Below are positions 1 through 7,603 of a stretch of DNA of 53,600 nt, one piece after another. Within the stretch, counting starts at the first letter, position 1, and each line of letters opens with the position of its first letter. A program made the position numbers and the translations under genes. The notes under the pieces were generated by a model that worked only from the letters and a program-made list of their open reading frames with translations, had not been told where the DNA came from and ran no database searches. This DNA comes from Azonexus sp. (GTDB lineage: Bacteria; Pseudomonadota; Gammaproteobacteria; Burkholderiales; Rhodocyclaceae): NCBI GenBank assembly GCA_030691385.1, contig JAUYEI010000124.1:1-53600 (forward strand). The letters are read 5' to 3'.

Positions 1-58
1 TCGCGCCGGCCATCCCGCCCAGACGCACCATCAGCCGCGTCCAACTGAGGTTTCAAGG
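1..58. repeat. Right end of a MITE-like element, cut by the window edge
   Basis: These 58 bases match the last 58 bases (53523-53580) of the complete element near the other window end, with only a few mismatches. Both end in the terminal inverted repeat CCAACTGAGGTTTCAAGG. The left part of this copy lies outside the window. It is followed directly by a degenerate copy of the dispersed bipartite element. Confidence 0.75.
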
Positions 59-94
59 TTCAATTTTGGCCGTTTTTTCCGGTTCACCGTGGCA
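59..94 (-). repeat. Dispersed bipartite palindromic element, degenerate copy
   Basis: Read on the minus strand the stretch gives CCACGGTGAACCGGAA followed by an A-rich run and GGCCAAAATTGAA. It keeps both halves of the element seen intact at 10512-10550, 19646-19684 and 46591-46630, but the palindromes are imperfect. It abuts the MITE end at position 58. Confidence 0.55.
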
Positions 95-125
95 GTGACA
101 TTGGCAACTGCTCAGTCACGTCAGA

Positions 126-236
126 TACGCCTTGCTGCGCAAGGCTGCTCGGCACGAACGGGCCTCTCCCGTTCGCCCTGAGCAACCCACGCAGTGGGCG
201 TATATCGAAGCCTGTCCCGAGCTTGTCGAAGAGGGT
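126..236. other. Cluster of short hairpins (REP-like) downstream of the nuclease gene
   Basis: Several perfect stems are packed here: GCCTTGC/GCAAGGC (129-145), CGAACGGG/CCCGTTCG (155-175), CCCAC/GTGGG (186-198) and an enclosing TACGCC/GGCGTA pair (126-202). The right part contains GTTCGCCCTGAGC and GAGCTTGTCGAAG, a palindromic repeat type common in proteobacterial genomes and seen again at 19534-19604. No gene was recognised between 95 and 341. The block lies beyond the stop codon of the minus-strand nuclease and may end or stabilise its transcript. Confidence 0.45.
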
Positions 237-341
237 TTTGTCATCCCTTGCTGAGGTTTTCAGGTTTATGGACAGACCCTTGGCGCATGCCGGGCGAATC
301 AGTCGAGCATTTCCCGAAAGGAAACAATCGTTCTCCGGTGC

Positions 342-3300
342 TCAAAACACGAAGTTGCCGGGGATGGCAACGGCGCAGTTCTGGTTCTTCAACAGCACAA
401 GATTACGGCTGACAGCGCTGCCGGCGGCATCGGGATCAATGCCGATCATGGCGTCGCCGCCAAGCATTTTGCAGGTGATGTAGCCTCCGGTAATCGGATT
501 GGTGATGGTGATGCCAACGGATTGCAGAAGCTGGGTCAGCACGATACGGTCGACGCCAGGCTGGAAGTCGGTGATCGTATCGACGCCGTCGCGCAGGCTC
601 GTGAACACGAACTGGTCGGCTCCGGCGCCGCCGGTCAGTGTATCGGCCCCGATGCCGCCGGTAATCACATCGTCGCCGGGGGTACCGACAAGAATGTCGC
701 GACCGGCCGTGCCGCCGATCTGCTTGAGCAGATTGAGGCCGATGATGACCGGATCGTGGTCCGACGAGCGGTAGACCGTATCCGAGTAGTAGTCCGGGCC
801 ACAGGTGGCGCAGGCTGGCTGCTTGAACTCGGTGTTGTAGTCGATGATGGCCGGCTCGTCGGCATTGATGCGCCAGTGTCTGGCTCCCGTGATCTGGGCG
901 CTCAGGCTGGGGGTGGCCAGGGCGTGATCGAGGTAGCCGGCTTCGCCATCGAAAACATAGGAGTAGCCGAAGCTGTCGAAGCGCCTGATCTGGTCGATAT
1001 AGCCGGCATCGGTGAAATCGAGGATCGGATCTTCCTTGCCGTAGGCGTTCAGGTCGCCGATGACGATGACGTCGCTGTCGCCGCTGCTCGCTTGCAGGCT
1101 TTGCACGGTGTTGCGCAAGGCTTGCGCCTGCTGGGTACGCAGATCGTTCCAGCAACCCTGTCCATCGCCCTGATCGGCATCGCTGCCTGAAGTCGGGCAG
1201 CTGCCCTTCGACTTGAAGTGGTTGACCACGACGCTGAACTTCTCGCCATTGGCGGCGGCGAAAGTCTGTATCAGCGGCGGGCGGTTGTGGATCGGATTGG
1301 TGTCGGAAATGGCCTGTCCAAACAGGTTGACCGCGGCCGGCTTGTAGATCATTGCCATGCGGATGGCATCGGTTCCCGTGCCGCCGCCGGGCATCGCGAC
1401 GCTGGCGTAGGTGCCGGCACCCATTACGGTATTGAGCCCATTCACCAGATCGAGCACGGCGATATTGCCGTTATTCTCGATTTCCATCAGGCCGACGACA
1501 TCGGCATTAAGCGCCTTGATGGCATTGACGATCTTGGCCTTCTGGCGTGAGAACTCAAGTGCACTGTCGGCGCCGCGACAGTCGCTGCGGCTACCGCCCG
1601 GGAAGCAGCCGGCCGAGCCTGTCGCATCAAGGGTGGTGAAATAGTTGAGCACGTTGAAACTCGCCACCTTGATGTTGCCGCCTACCGCATCAGGGGCTCC
1701 GGTGCGCGCGTTGGCGCGGGTGAACACCGGGGCGACTGTCGGATGGATGCGGTAGTCGCTCAGGCCATTGGAACTGCTGGTGGCCAGGCCGTAATCGATG
1801 ACGCCGGTAATGCCGGCTATGGTATCGCCGGCGCGCACCGTGTTATCGGCGGCGAGGTAGGGCGTCGGGTTAGGGTTCTGCAGGCTGCTGCCATCGTCGA
1901 GCAGGATGCGGCGGCGGGCGTTGTCGTCAGCCATCGCGAGTGCTTCCAGGCTGCCGGCCGGGTAACGGTTGGTCGGCTTTTCGAGGCGGCCGCCAGCCGA
2001 TACCGTCAGTTGGCCGAAGCGGCCGAGGAAAAAGTTCTGGCCGACGGTCAGCGTTCCCTCGATACGGACAAGCATTCCTTCGTAGTGCTCGAGATCGCCC
2101 TCGCTTGCTTCGGGGAAGGTAATCACGGTCGGCGCGATGCTGATGTCGGTAGCGAGAACGCTCAAGCCGGAAATGCCGGTCAGTTCGGTCAGCGGGTTGG
2201 CGATGGCACCCGAACCGGTACCGACCTGGTATTCGGTCACGGTGGCGGAGAGGCGCACCCGGTTGCCGACGGCAACGGTCGGGGCGGTGCTGGTAAAGAC
2301 AAAAATCCCCTCCGATGTCGTCGGGTCGCTGTCCGGTGCCTCATCCTGCATGAAGAAACCGTTGTTCAACAGCTTGGTGACGACGCCCTGGGTGGTGACG
2401 TTCTGGCCCTTCAGCGGGCTTTCGGCACCGTTGCCCTGGATGGTGTGGATAGCCGTGATGCCGGTGACGGTGACGTTCACCGTGCAGCTAGCGTTTTGTG
2501 CATCGTCGTTGCCAAAGTTGACGACAACCGGGTAGCTGCCGGCGGCCAGGCTGCTGTCGACGTTGAGGGTCACCGAGGCGGTGTCGCCATCGGCGATGGC
2601 ACTGGTCAGTGTGCCCAGGCTGAAGGCGGCCGGCGTGCCGGCGGCGAGGGTGGCGGCATTGACGCGGCTGTCGGCGTCGGTGGCGGTCAGCACGATGCTG
2701 CCGGCCGTGCCCTGGGCGACGGTGGTGGCCGGGCAGGTGGGAACGATGGCCGCATTGACCGTGCCGCCGCCACAAGGAGCGAGCGGCGTGGCGGTATTGC
2801 GCGGGTTGGGGGCGACAGCGCTGAAGTCGGCGCCGTTGTTGTCGGTGTCGGTGCAGGCGTTGGTACGGATCGCGGCCGTGGTGTTGGTCAGGACTGGAGC
2901 GGCGGCGCTGCCTTCGTAGTAATTGGCGCTGCCGTAGCCGACCAGGTCGACGATCTGGGCTTGCTGCGCAGCGCTACAAGGCGTGCTGGAACCGTTGCAG
3001 GCGAGGCCGGTGGCGACGTTGGCCAGGATGACCTTGCCGGCCGTACCCGACATGTTGGGACTGGTCGCGGCCGCATCGGCGGCAGGCAGGCTCGCGCCGG
3101 TGGTGCCGCCGGCCAGTTGAACCAGGAAATACTGGCCGGGTTGCAGTGTTACGTTGGGCAGTGCCAGCGGGCTGTTGGCGGAAAAACTGCCGGTTCCGGT
3201 CGCGCTGGCGTACTGAACCGACCAGCCGGCCAAATTGATCGGCGCCGCGCTGCGGTTGAACAGCTCGACGAAGTCGTTCTTCAGGAGGGCGCCAGAATTG

Positions 3301-3425
3301 CCGCCGGCGCCATAGACCTGGGAAATCACGACATCGGATGCGGCAAAAGCCGGGGCGCTCATGGTCAGCAGGCTGGCAGCAATGGCCGAGAGGGCGAAGC
3401 GGGGAGAGGTGGTACGGAAGTTCAT
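342..3425 (-). CDS. ExeM/NucH-like extracellular endonuclease with lamin-tail domain and RTX-type C-terminus
   Basis: A 1027-residue secreted nuclease. Residues 1-28 form a Sec signal peptide ending in APAFA. A lamin-tail-like domain follows (about 30-145, starting SDVVISQVYGAGG), then a linker and an OB-like region (about 325-560). An endonuclease/exonuclease/phosphatase domain runs from about 583 to 895, with ASFNVLNYF, MEIENNG (near 648), NHFKSKG (near 738), GDLNAYG (near 790) and the closing SSDHDPV. The tail (about 905-1027) holds glycine/aspartate calcium-binding repeats (GTPGDDVITGG, GADTLTGGAGAD) and a T1SS VCA0849-type target domain. Family knowledge suggests degradation of extracellular DNA. 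Having both a Sec signal and a type I-like tail is unusual. Only a weak ribosome binding site (GAGACC) precedes the ATG. Confidence 0.9.
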   Translation of the reverse strand: MNFRTTSPRFALSAIAASLLTMSAPAFAASDVVISQVYGAGGNSGALLKNDFVELFNRSAAPINLAGWSVQYASATGTGSFSANSPLALPNVTLQPGQYFLVQLAGGTTGASLPAADAAATSPNMSGTAGKVILANVATGLACNGSSTPCSAAQQAQIVDLVGYGSANYYEGSAAAPVLTNTTAAIRTNACTDTDNNGADFSAVAPNPRNTATPLAPCGGGTVNAAIVPTCPATTVAQGTAGSIVLTATDADSRVNAATLAAGTPAAFSLGTLTSAIADGDTASVTLNVDSSLAAGSYPVVVNFGNDDAQNASCTVNVTVTGITAIHTIQGNGAESPLKGQNVTTQGVVTKLLNNGFFMQDEAPDSDPTTSEGIFVFTSTAPTVAVGNRVRLSATVTEYQVGTGSGAIANPLTELTGISGLSVLATDISIAPTVITFPEASEGDLEHYEGMLVRIEGTLTVGQNFFLGRFGQLTVSAGGRLEKPTNRYPAGSLEALAMADDNARRRILLDDGSSLQNPNPTPYLAADNTVRAGDTIAGITGVIDYGLATSSSNGLSDYRIHPTVAPVFTRANARTGAPDAVGGNIKVASFNVLNYFTTLDATGSAGCFPGGSRSDCRGADSALEFSRQKAKIVNAIKALNADVVGLMEIENNGNIAVLDLVNGLNTVMGAGTYASVAMPGGGTGTDAIRMAMIYKPAAVNLFGQAISDTNPIHNRPPLIQTFAAANGEKFSVVVNHFKSKGSCPTSGSDADQGDGQGCWNDLRTQQAQALRNTVQSLQASSGDSDVIVIGDLNAYGKEDPILDFTDAGYIDQIRRFDSFGYSYVFDGEAGYLDHALATPSLSAQITGARHWRINADEPAIIDYNTEFKQPACATCGPDYYSDTVYRSSDHDPVIIGLNLLKQIGGTAGRDILVGTPGDDVITGGIGADTLTGGAGADQFVFTSLRDGVDTITDFQPGVDRIVLTQLLQSVGITITNPITGGYITCKMLGGDAMIGIDPDAAGSAVSRNLVLLKNQNCAVAIPGNFVF

Positions 3426-3547
3426 GGAATAGGTCTCGCTGATTGATGTTGCGGGAAGGGCCGCGTTGTCGCCTCGGGTCGGGCGGCCAGGGCGAAGGCT
3501 GAAGTCAGAGTGGCTGCCGGCAGGGGGGCCGTTGTCGTCGGGCAGGC

Positions 3548-3575
3548 AAAAAAACGGCCCCTGCGGGGCCGTTTT
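3548..3575 (-). terminator. Intrinsic terminator of the small PEP-CTERM gene
   Basis: On the minus strand a perfect 11-bp stem (AAAACGGCCCC/GGGGCCGTTTT, 3-base loop) runs straight into seven T residues (3554-3548). It lies 21 bp after the stop of the gene at 3597-4079, so the nuclease gene below it is probably transcribed separately. Confidence 0.9.
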
Positions 3576-3596
3576 GATGGACTGGATTGCTGGCGC

Positions 3597-4079
3597 TTAG
3601 TGGAACCTGGCGCGGCGACGAGCGACCAGGCCCATCAGGCCGAGGCCGGCGAGCAGCATGGCGTAGGACTCGGGTTCGGGCACGGGGGCGTAGATGACAT
3701 CAGCGCTGTTCAGGCCATCGGTGACATAGGCATCGACAGTGTTAAACATGCCGGGAATGAAGCTCATGGCGTTGTTCGAATACGACAGGCCGAGGAATGC
3801 GCCGTTGTAGTAGGACACGTCCGCCGGACCCCAGGCGTCAGCCAGCGAGTAGCTGACATCGTTGTAAGTCATCGAGAGGCTCGCTACCGGGGCAACCGTG
3901 AGCAGCGGCTCGACTGCATTGAAGATCGCCAGTGCCGAGTCGTCGAAGCTGAAGCTGCCGGAAAACTGGATGGCATTCAGCGTGCCGAGGAACGAATAGC
4001 TCTGGGTAGCGGCCTGGGCGGCCGGGAAGACGGCCAGCAGTGCGGTAGCGAGGGCGGTGGTACGGAGGAAATTGCGCAT
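3597..4079 (-). CDS. Small PEP-CTERM sorting domain protein
   Basis: A 160-residue exported protein of unknown function. It has a signal peptide (residues 1-23, ending QAA), a short beta-rich middle with no recognised domain, and a textbook PEP-CTERM tail: VPEPESYAMLLAGLGLMGL followed by the basic cluster ARRRARF. In known systems exosortase recognises this tail and the mature protein goes to the envelope or the exopolysaccharide matrix. No exosortase gene lies in this window. A good ribosome binding site (CAGGAG, 7 bases before ATG) supports the start, and an intrinsic terminator follows. The 5'-nucleotidase-like gene ends 29 bp upstream and may share its transcript. Confidence 0.88.
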   Translation of the reverse strand: MRNFLRTTALATALLAVFPAAQAATQSYSFLGTLNAIQFSGSFSFDDSALAIFNAVEPLLTVAPVASLSMTYNDVSYSLADAWGPADVSYYNGAFLGLSYSNNAMSFIPGMFNTVDAYVTDGLNSADVIYAPVPEPESYAMLLAGLGLMGLVARRRARFH

Positions 4080-4108
4080 TTGAAAACTCCTGAAAAATTA
4101 ATGTTGGG

Positions 4109-6424
4109 TTACAGGCCGAGGTCGCGGGCCGGGACGATCTGTTTGGCGGTCAGGCCCTTGAGGGTGACCAGCGGCCGGGCGACGGCCGGGCCGCTGCCAT
4201 CGGTGTCGATTTGCAGGCTGGCGCCACCGGTGACATCCCTGACGACAATGTGGCCGTTGGCGACGGCAACGGCCGGGGCGATGCCGAGGCTGTTGAGCAG
4301 GGCCGTGAGGTCGATGGTGTCGGCATACGGGGTGAAGTCGGTGATGATGTCGCCGGCATCGCGCAGGCTGTTGTAGACAAATTTGTCGCCACCGGCGCCG
4401 CCGGTCAGGGTGTCGGGGCCGAAGCCGCCGACGATGATGTCGTCACCGCTCGTGCCGACGATGGTGTCACGACCGGCCGTGCCGTTCTTGGTGACGCCCG
4501 GGGTGACCACGCCCACATTGACGTCGATCAGGCGGCCATGCCGGTCGAAGGCGTTTTCCTCACCGTACATATTCACCGTGATTTCATCGCCATCGACCGC
4601 GCTGTCGCGCTGGAGACCGCCATTGGCCTTGGGCGTCTGGATGAAGTTGGCCAGGGCTTCCTGATAGGTGATGGTGAAGGGGTTGTTTTCAAAGAGCACG
4701 CCATTGGCTGCGAACGGATAGTTGTCGCCGCCGTTGGCCGTGAAGTCGATGGTGGTGAAGGAGAAGCTGCGGGCGCCACTGACCACCGTGCCGTTGTCGA
4801 TCAGCACGGTGCCGTCGTCCAGCACCACGCGGCGAATGCGGTCGCCGGTACCGACGCTGGCGACAATAGTGCTGCGCCCGGCGCGGCTGGTGTCGTAGGT
4901 CACCTTCATGCCCGAAATCTGGGCAAATTTGCCGTTGACTGCACCGGTGGCGCTAGCCGAACTGACCGAGTGTTCCAGGATATCCTTGAGCTGGGTGGCG
5001 TTCATGACCGGGGCGCGCTTGACCAGGTTGGTGAAGGGCAGGACGTTGAAGGTGTCGCCCATGGTTACGTTGCCCGGCACGGCGATGTTGGTGCGGATAC
5101 CGCCACCGTTCTGGATGGCGACGTCGGTCTTGCCAGCGAAGCGCATGGCGTCGGCGACCAGGTTGCCCAGGCCGGTCTCGGCGTTGCGTACGCCTTCGTT
5201 GAACACGCAAGGGGCCGGGGTGCAGGTGGTGTGGGTCGGGCCGTTCAGCTTGGTGGCCGTGGTGCCGATCACCTGGGCGTTGAGGGCGGTGATGTAGGTC
5301 AGGACCGGGGTAACCACGGCGGCATTGAGGGCGGCATCGCCGCTTACCTTGTCGGCATCGGCAGCGGCGCCCGAAACGCGGATCATGCGGGTGCTGTCGA
5401 GGCTGGTGATGAGGCCGGTGCTGTCGTCGATGGTCAGGTTCACTTCGCCGACGTAACGGTTGCCGAAGTGGCCGGTGACCAGCGGAACGGCCTTGCCGTC
5501 GAGGTCGCTGGCATAAACCGGGTGGGTCGTGAAGGTCGGGGCGACGCCGCCGTTGATGAGCAGATCGTCGGGGTCGGTCATCAACTCGTGACCGCCGCCG
5601 GAAATGACCAGGTCCACACCGCGCAGGGCCGGGATCAGCCCGTTGCGCTCATTCTGGGCGCCTTGCAGGTGGCTCATGACGATGACCACGGTGACACCTT
5701 CGTTGTTGCGCAGGCGATCGATTTCGGCCTGGACCAGCGGGATCATGTCAGCCAGGTTCTGGGCTTCGGTATTGGCGGCGCTCCAGTTCTTCATGATGCC
5801 GGCCGGCGGTGAGGAAATGCCGGGCAGCAGCGGCGTCGTGGCGCCGACGATGCCGACCTTCTTGCCACCGGTCGTGGTGACGATCTTGGACTTGGCCACC
5901 TTGCCGCTGGCTTCGAGGTCGGCGAGTTCCGGGGTGACGCCGAAATCGAGGTTGACCGACAGGTAGGTCGAGCCGGAAACCTTGGCGAAGCGGGCGGCGA
6001 CCGGGCCGGTGTTGTCGAGGTCGAATTCGTGGTTGCCGAAGGTGGTGGCATCGAAGCCGATCTGGCGGCTGGCGATGGCATCGTAGAAATCCTGGCCGCC
6101 GTCATCCGGATTGGCCGTGGCCAGATTGACGAAGCTGGCGTTCAGGCGCGGGCCGGGCAGGAAGGAGTCGCCGGCATTCAGCGTGACGACGGACTTGCCG
6201 GCGCTGGTGGCAGCTGCCTTGCGATTGGCAATGACCGTCGCCAGGCGATCGACGCCGCCGTAGAAGGAAATGGACTGGCCGGCGTTGTCGCGCAGGTTGC
6301 CCTGGGCGGAAATCAGCCAGGACTCCTGGTCGCCGATGTGGAGGACGGTCAGGCCTTCGGCGCAGGCTACGCCGCTGAGCGCGATAGAGAGGGCGAGAAC
6401 AAGCGGTTTGAGGTTGGTACGCAT
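4109..6424 (-). CDS. 5'-nucleotidase/UshA-like metallophosphoesterase with RTX-type C-terminus
   Basis: A 771-residue exported phosphoesterase. The chosen ATG (6424) has GGAGA 8 bases upstream; an in-frame TTG at 6442 would place that site inside the gene. After a signal peptide (about 1-22, ending GVACA) comes a calcineurin-like metallophosphatase domain starting LTVLHIGDQES, with the metal-binding GNHEFD (near 128) and GGGHELMTDPDD (near 280). A 5'-nucleotidase C-terminal domain spans about 390-600 (ETGLGNLVADAMR, QNGGGIRTNI, FTANGGDNYPF). The last 120 residues carry calcium-binding repeats (GTSGDDIIVGG) and a VCA0849-type T1SS target region closely matching that of the nuclease at 342-3425. 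It probably releases phosphate from extracellular nucleotides and could act downstream of the nuclease in DNA scavenging. Confidence 0.9.
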   Translation of the reverse strand: MRTNLKPLVLALSIALSGVACAEGLTVLHIGDQESWLISAQGNLRDNAGQSISFYGGVDRLATVIANRKAAATSAGKSVVTLNAGDSFLPGPRLNASFVNLATANPDDGGQDFYDAIASRQIGFDATTFGNHEFDLDNTGPVAARFAKVSGSTYLSVNLDFGVTPELADLEASGKVAKSKIVTTTGGKKVGIVGATTPLLPGISSPPAGIMKNWSAANTEAQNLADMIPLVQAEIDRLRNNEGVTVVIVMSHLQGAQNERNGLIPALRGVDLVISGGGHELMTDPDDLLINGGVAPTFTTHPVYASDLDGKAVPLVTGHFGNRYVGEVNLTIDDSTGLITSLDSTRMIRVSGAAADADKVSGDAALNAAVVTPVLTYITALNAQVIGTTATKLNGPTHTTCTPAPCVFNEGVRNAETGLGNLVADAMRFAGKTDVAIQNGGGIRTNIAVPGNVTMGDTFNVLPFTNLVKRAPVMNATQLKDILEHSVSSASATGAVNGKFAQISGMKVTYDTSRAGRSTIVASVGTGDRIRRVVLDDGTVLIDNGTVVSGARSFSFTTIDFTANGGDNYPFAANGVLFENNPFTITYQEALANFIQTPKANGGLQRDSAVDGDEITVNMYGEENAFDRHGRLIDVNVGVVTPGVTKNGTAGRDTIVGTSGDDIIVGGFGPDTLTGGAGGDKFVYNSLRDAGDIITDFTPYADTIDLTALLNSLGIAPAVAVANGHIVVRDVTGGASLQIDTDGSGPAVARPLVTLKGLTAKQIVPARDLGL

Positions 6425-6512
6425 CGGAAATGTCTCCGTCAATTTGGGCTGTGCTACGTGAAATCGCCCAGGGCGCGGTGAGCCGGCCCTGGGCGAGAGT
6501 GGGGGTAGTGGT

Positions 6513-7265
6513 TCAGCGGCTGCTTTGGCGACGGGCGATCAGACCCATCAGGCCAAGACCGGCGAGGAACATGGCGTAGTTCCTGGGTTCCGGGACGGCG
6601 GTGACGCTCATGCTGGAAACCCAGCTGGACTGGCCATAGGCGTCGTTGCTGCGGGTCCAGTTGGCCTGGTTGGCGATGGCAGTCAGCAGTTGTACCTGGG
6701 TGCCGGTGGTGATGCCGGAGTAATAGCCATCGTCGAAGTCGCCGACGTTGAACATGGTGCCCGCCGCTTCGGAAAGGCCGGCCGGGACATTGGTGGTGTT
6801 GGTGCTGCTCGATACGGTCGGCGATGCGATGAGGCCGTTAGCGTGGGCGAACTGCAGGCCGTACAGGAAATTGGGTGCAGCGTTGCTGCCCTGGAAGGCG
6901 AAAATCTGGTCGCCGCTGGTGGACAAACCCAGTGCTGCGCTTGTGTTGCCGGAACCAACGCTCCAGCTTTTGCTGACATTGCCGCTGAAACTCACGACGC
7001 TGCCGGCGCTCAGGGTGGTGGTGTTCGTCCAGGTAAGCGGGCCGCCGGTATCGAGATGTTCCGTGGAGCGGAACGCGCTACCTTGCCAGGATGAGTCGGT
7101 GAAGTTGATCGTCGTATTGGCGGCGATGTCGGTCAGCGCGACCCAGGCGAAATCGTCGGCACCGTCACTGTTGTAGGCAATGATGGCAACATCGCCAGCA
7201 GTAAGAGCGTGAGCATTGACGCCGGCCGCAGCCAGCAGAAGAGCGAGAGCAGTCTTGCGAATCAT
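6513..7265 (-). CDS. PEP-CTERM sorting domain protein
   Basis: A 250-residue exported protein with a signal peptide (about 1-20) and a beta-rich body (LTAGDVAIIAYNSDGADDF onwards) that loosely resembles lamin-tail-like surface proteins but cannot be assigned with confidence. The C-terminus is a PEP-CTERM signal, VPEPRNYAMFLAGLGLMGL plus ARRQSSR. Arg-Asn replaces the usual Glu-Ser after VPEP, and the final basic stretch is weak. A GGGGA ribosome binding site lies 7 bases before ATG. It is the first minus-strand gene of the exported group and probably has its own promoter in the 7266-7400 gap. Confidence 0.85.
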   Translation of the reverse strand: MIRKTALALLLAAAGVNAHALTAGDVAIIAYNSDGADDFAWVALTDIAANTTINFTDSSWQGSAFRSTEHLDTGGPLTWTNTTTLSAGSVVSFSGNVSKSWSVGSGNTSAALGLSTSGDQIFAFQGSNAAPNFLYGLQFAHANGLIASPTVSSSTNTTNVPAGLSEAAGTMFNVGDFDDGYYSGITTGTQVQLLTAIANQANWTRSNDAYGQSSWVSSMSVTAVPEPRNYAMFLAGLGLMGLIARRQSSR

Positions 7266-7408
7266 GGTTTTCCCCGGGGCTTATGGTTGAAGTCGATTCC
7301 GATAAATATCATCGGATGAACGTCAGCATATGCACCCGGCGTGACAGCAATTGCCTTGCCGGGGAGGATTAATCTGAGCCGAATGGACTAGATTCTGGTG
7401 TTGCCTGA

Positions 7409-7443
7409 AACAAAACGGGGAAGCCTGGCTTCCCCGTTTTGTT
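7409..7443. terminator. 35-bp perfect palindrome, terminator-like in both directions
   Basis: The sequence from AACAAAACGGGGAAGCC to its exact complement forms a stem of up to 17 bp with A/T-rich flanks that give T tracts on both strands. It sits in the 338-bp gap between two divergently oriented genes (starts at 7265 and 7604), so no recognised gene ends at it. Apart from candidate promoters, nothing else was identified in the gap. Confidence 0.6.
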
Positions 7444-7603
7444 CATGTGTTGCCCCTGCCGCTTCAAGCCTGAAAACGGGCCATGATTTCGCCGTGCTGG
7501 CGCCACAGGTTTCAGGCGTATGAAGCGTGGCACGGGTATACGACGGGTATATTTACCTGTCTTTAACAAGCCTGTAATGCAGGCTTCCTAGGATGACAAG
7601 ATT

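Noticed and set aside
1743-5812. Long plus-strand frames (1743-3446, 4211-5812) opposite the nuclease and nucleotidase genes
   Set aside because: They are low-complexity Gly/Val/Asp/Ala translations, antisense to strong family matches.
7298-7316. TCCGAT-N7-ATCGGA inverted repeat upstream of the PEP-CTERM gene at 6513-7265
   Set aside because: The half-sites recall the 18-bp palindrome, but the 7-bp spacer breaks the symmetry. Too weak to call an operator.
7369-7569. Small minus-strand frame of 66 codons covering the palindrome
   Set aside because: No ribosome binding site or protein-like pattern; the palindrome itself creates the frame.
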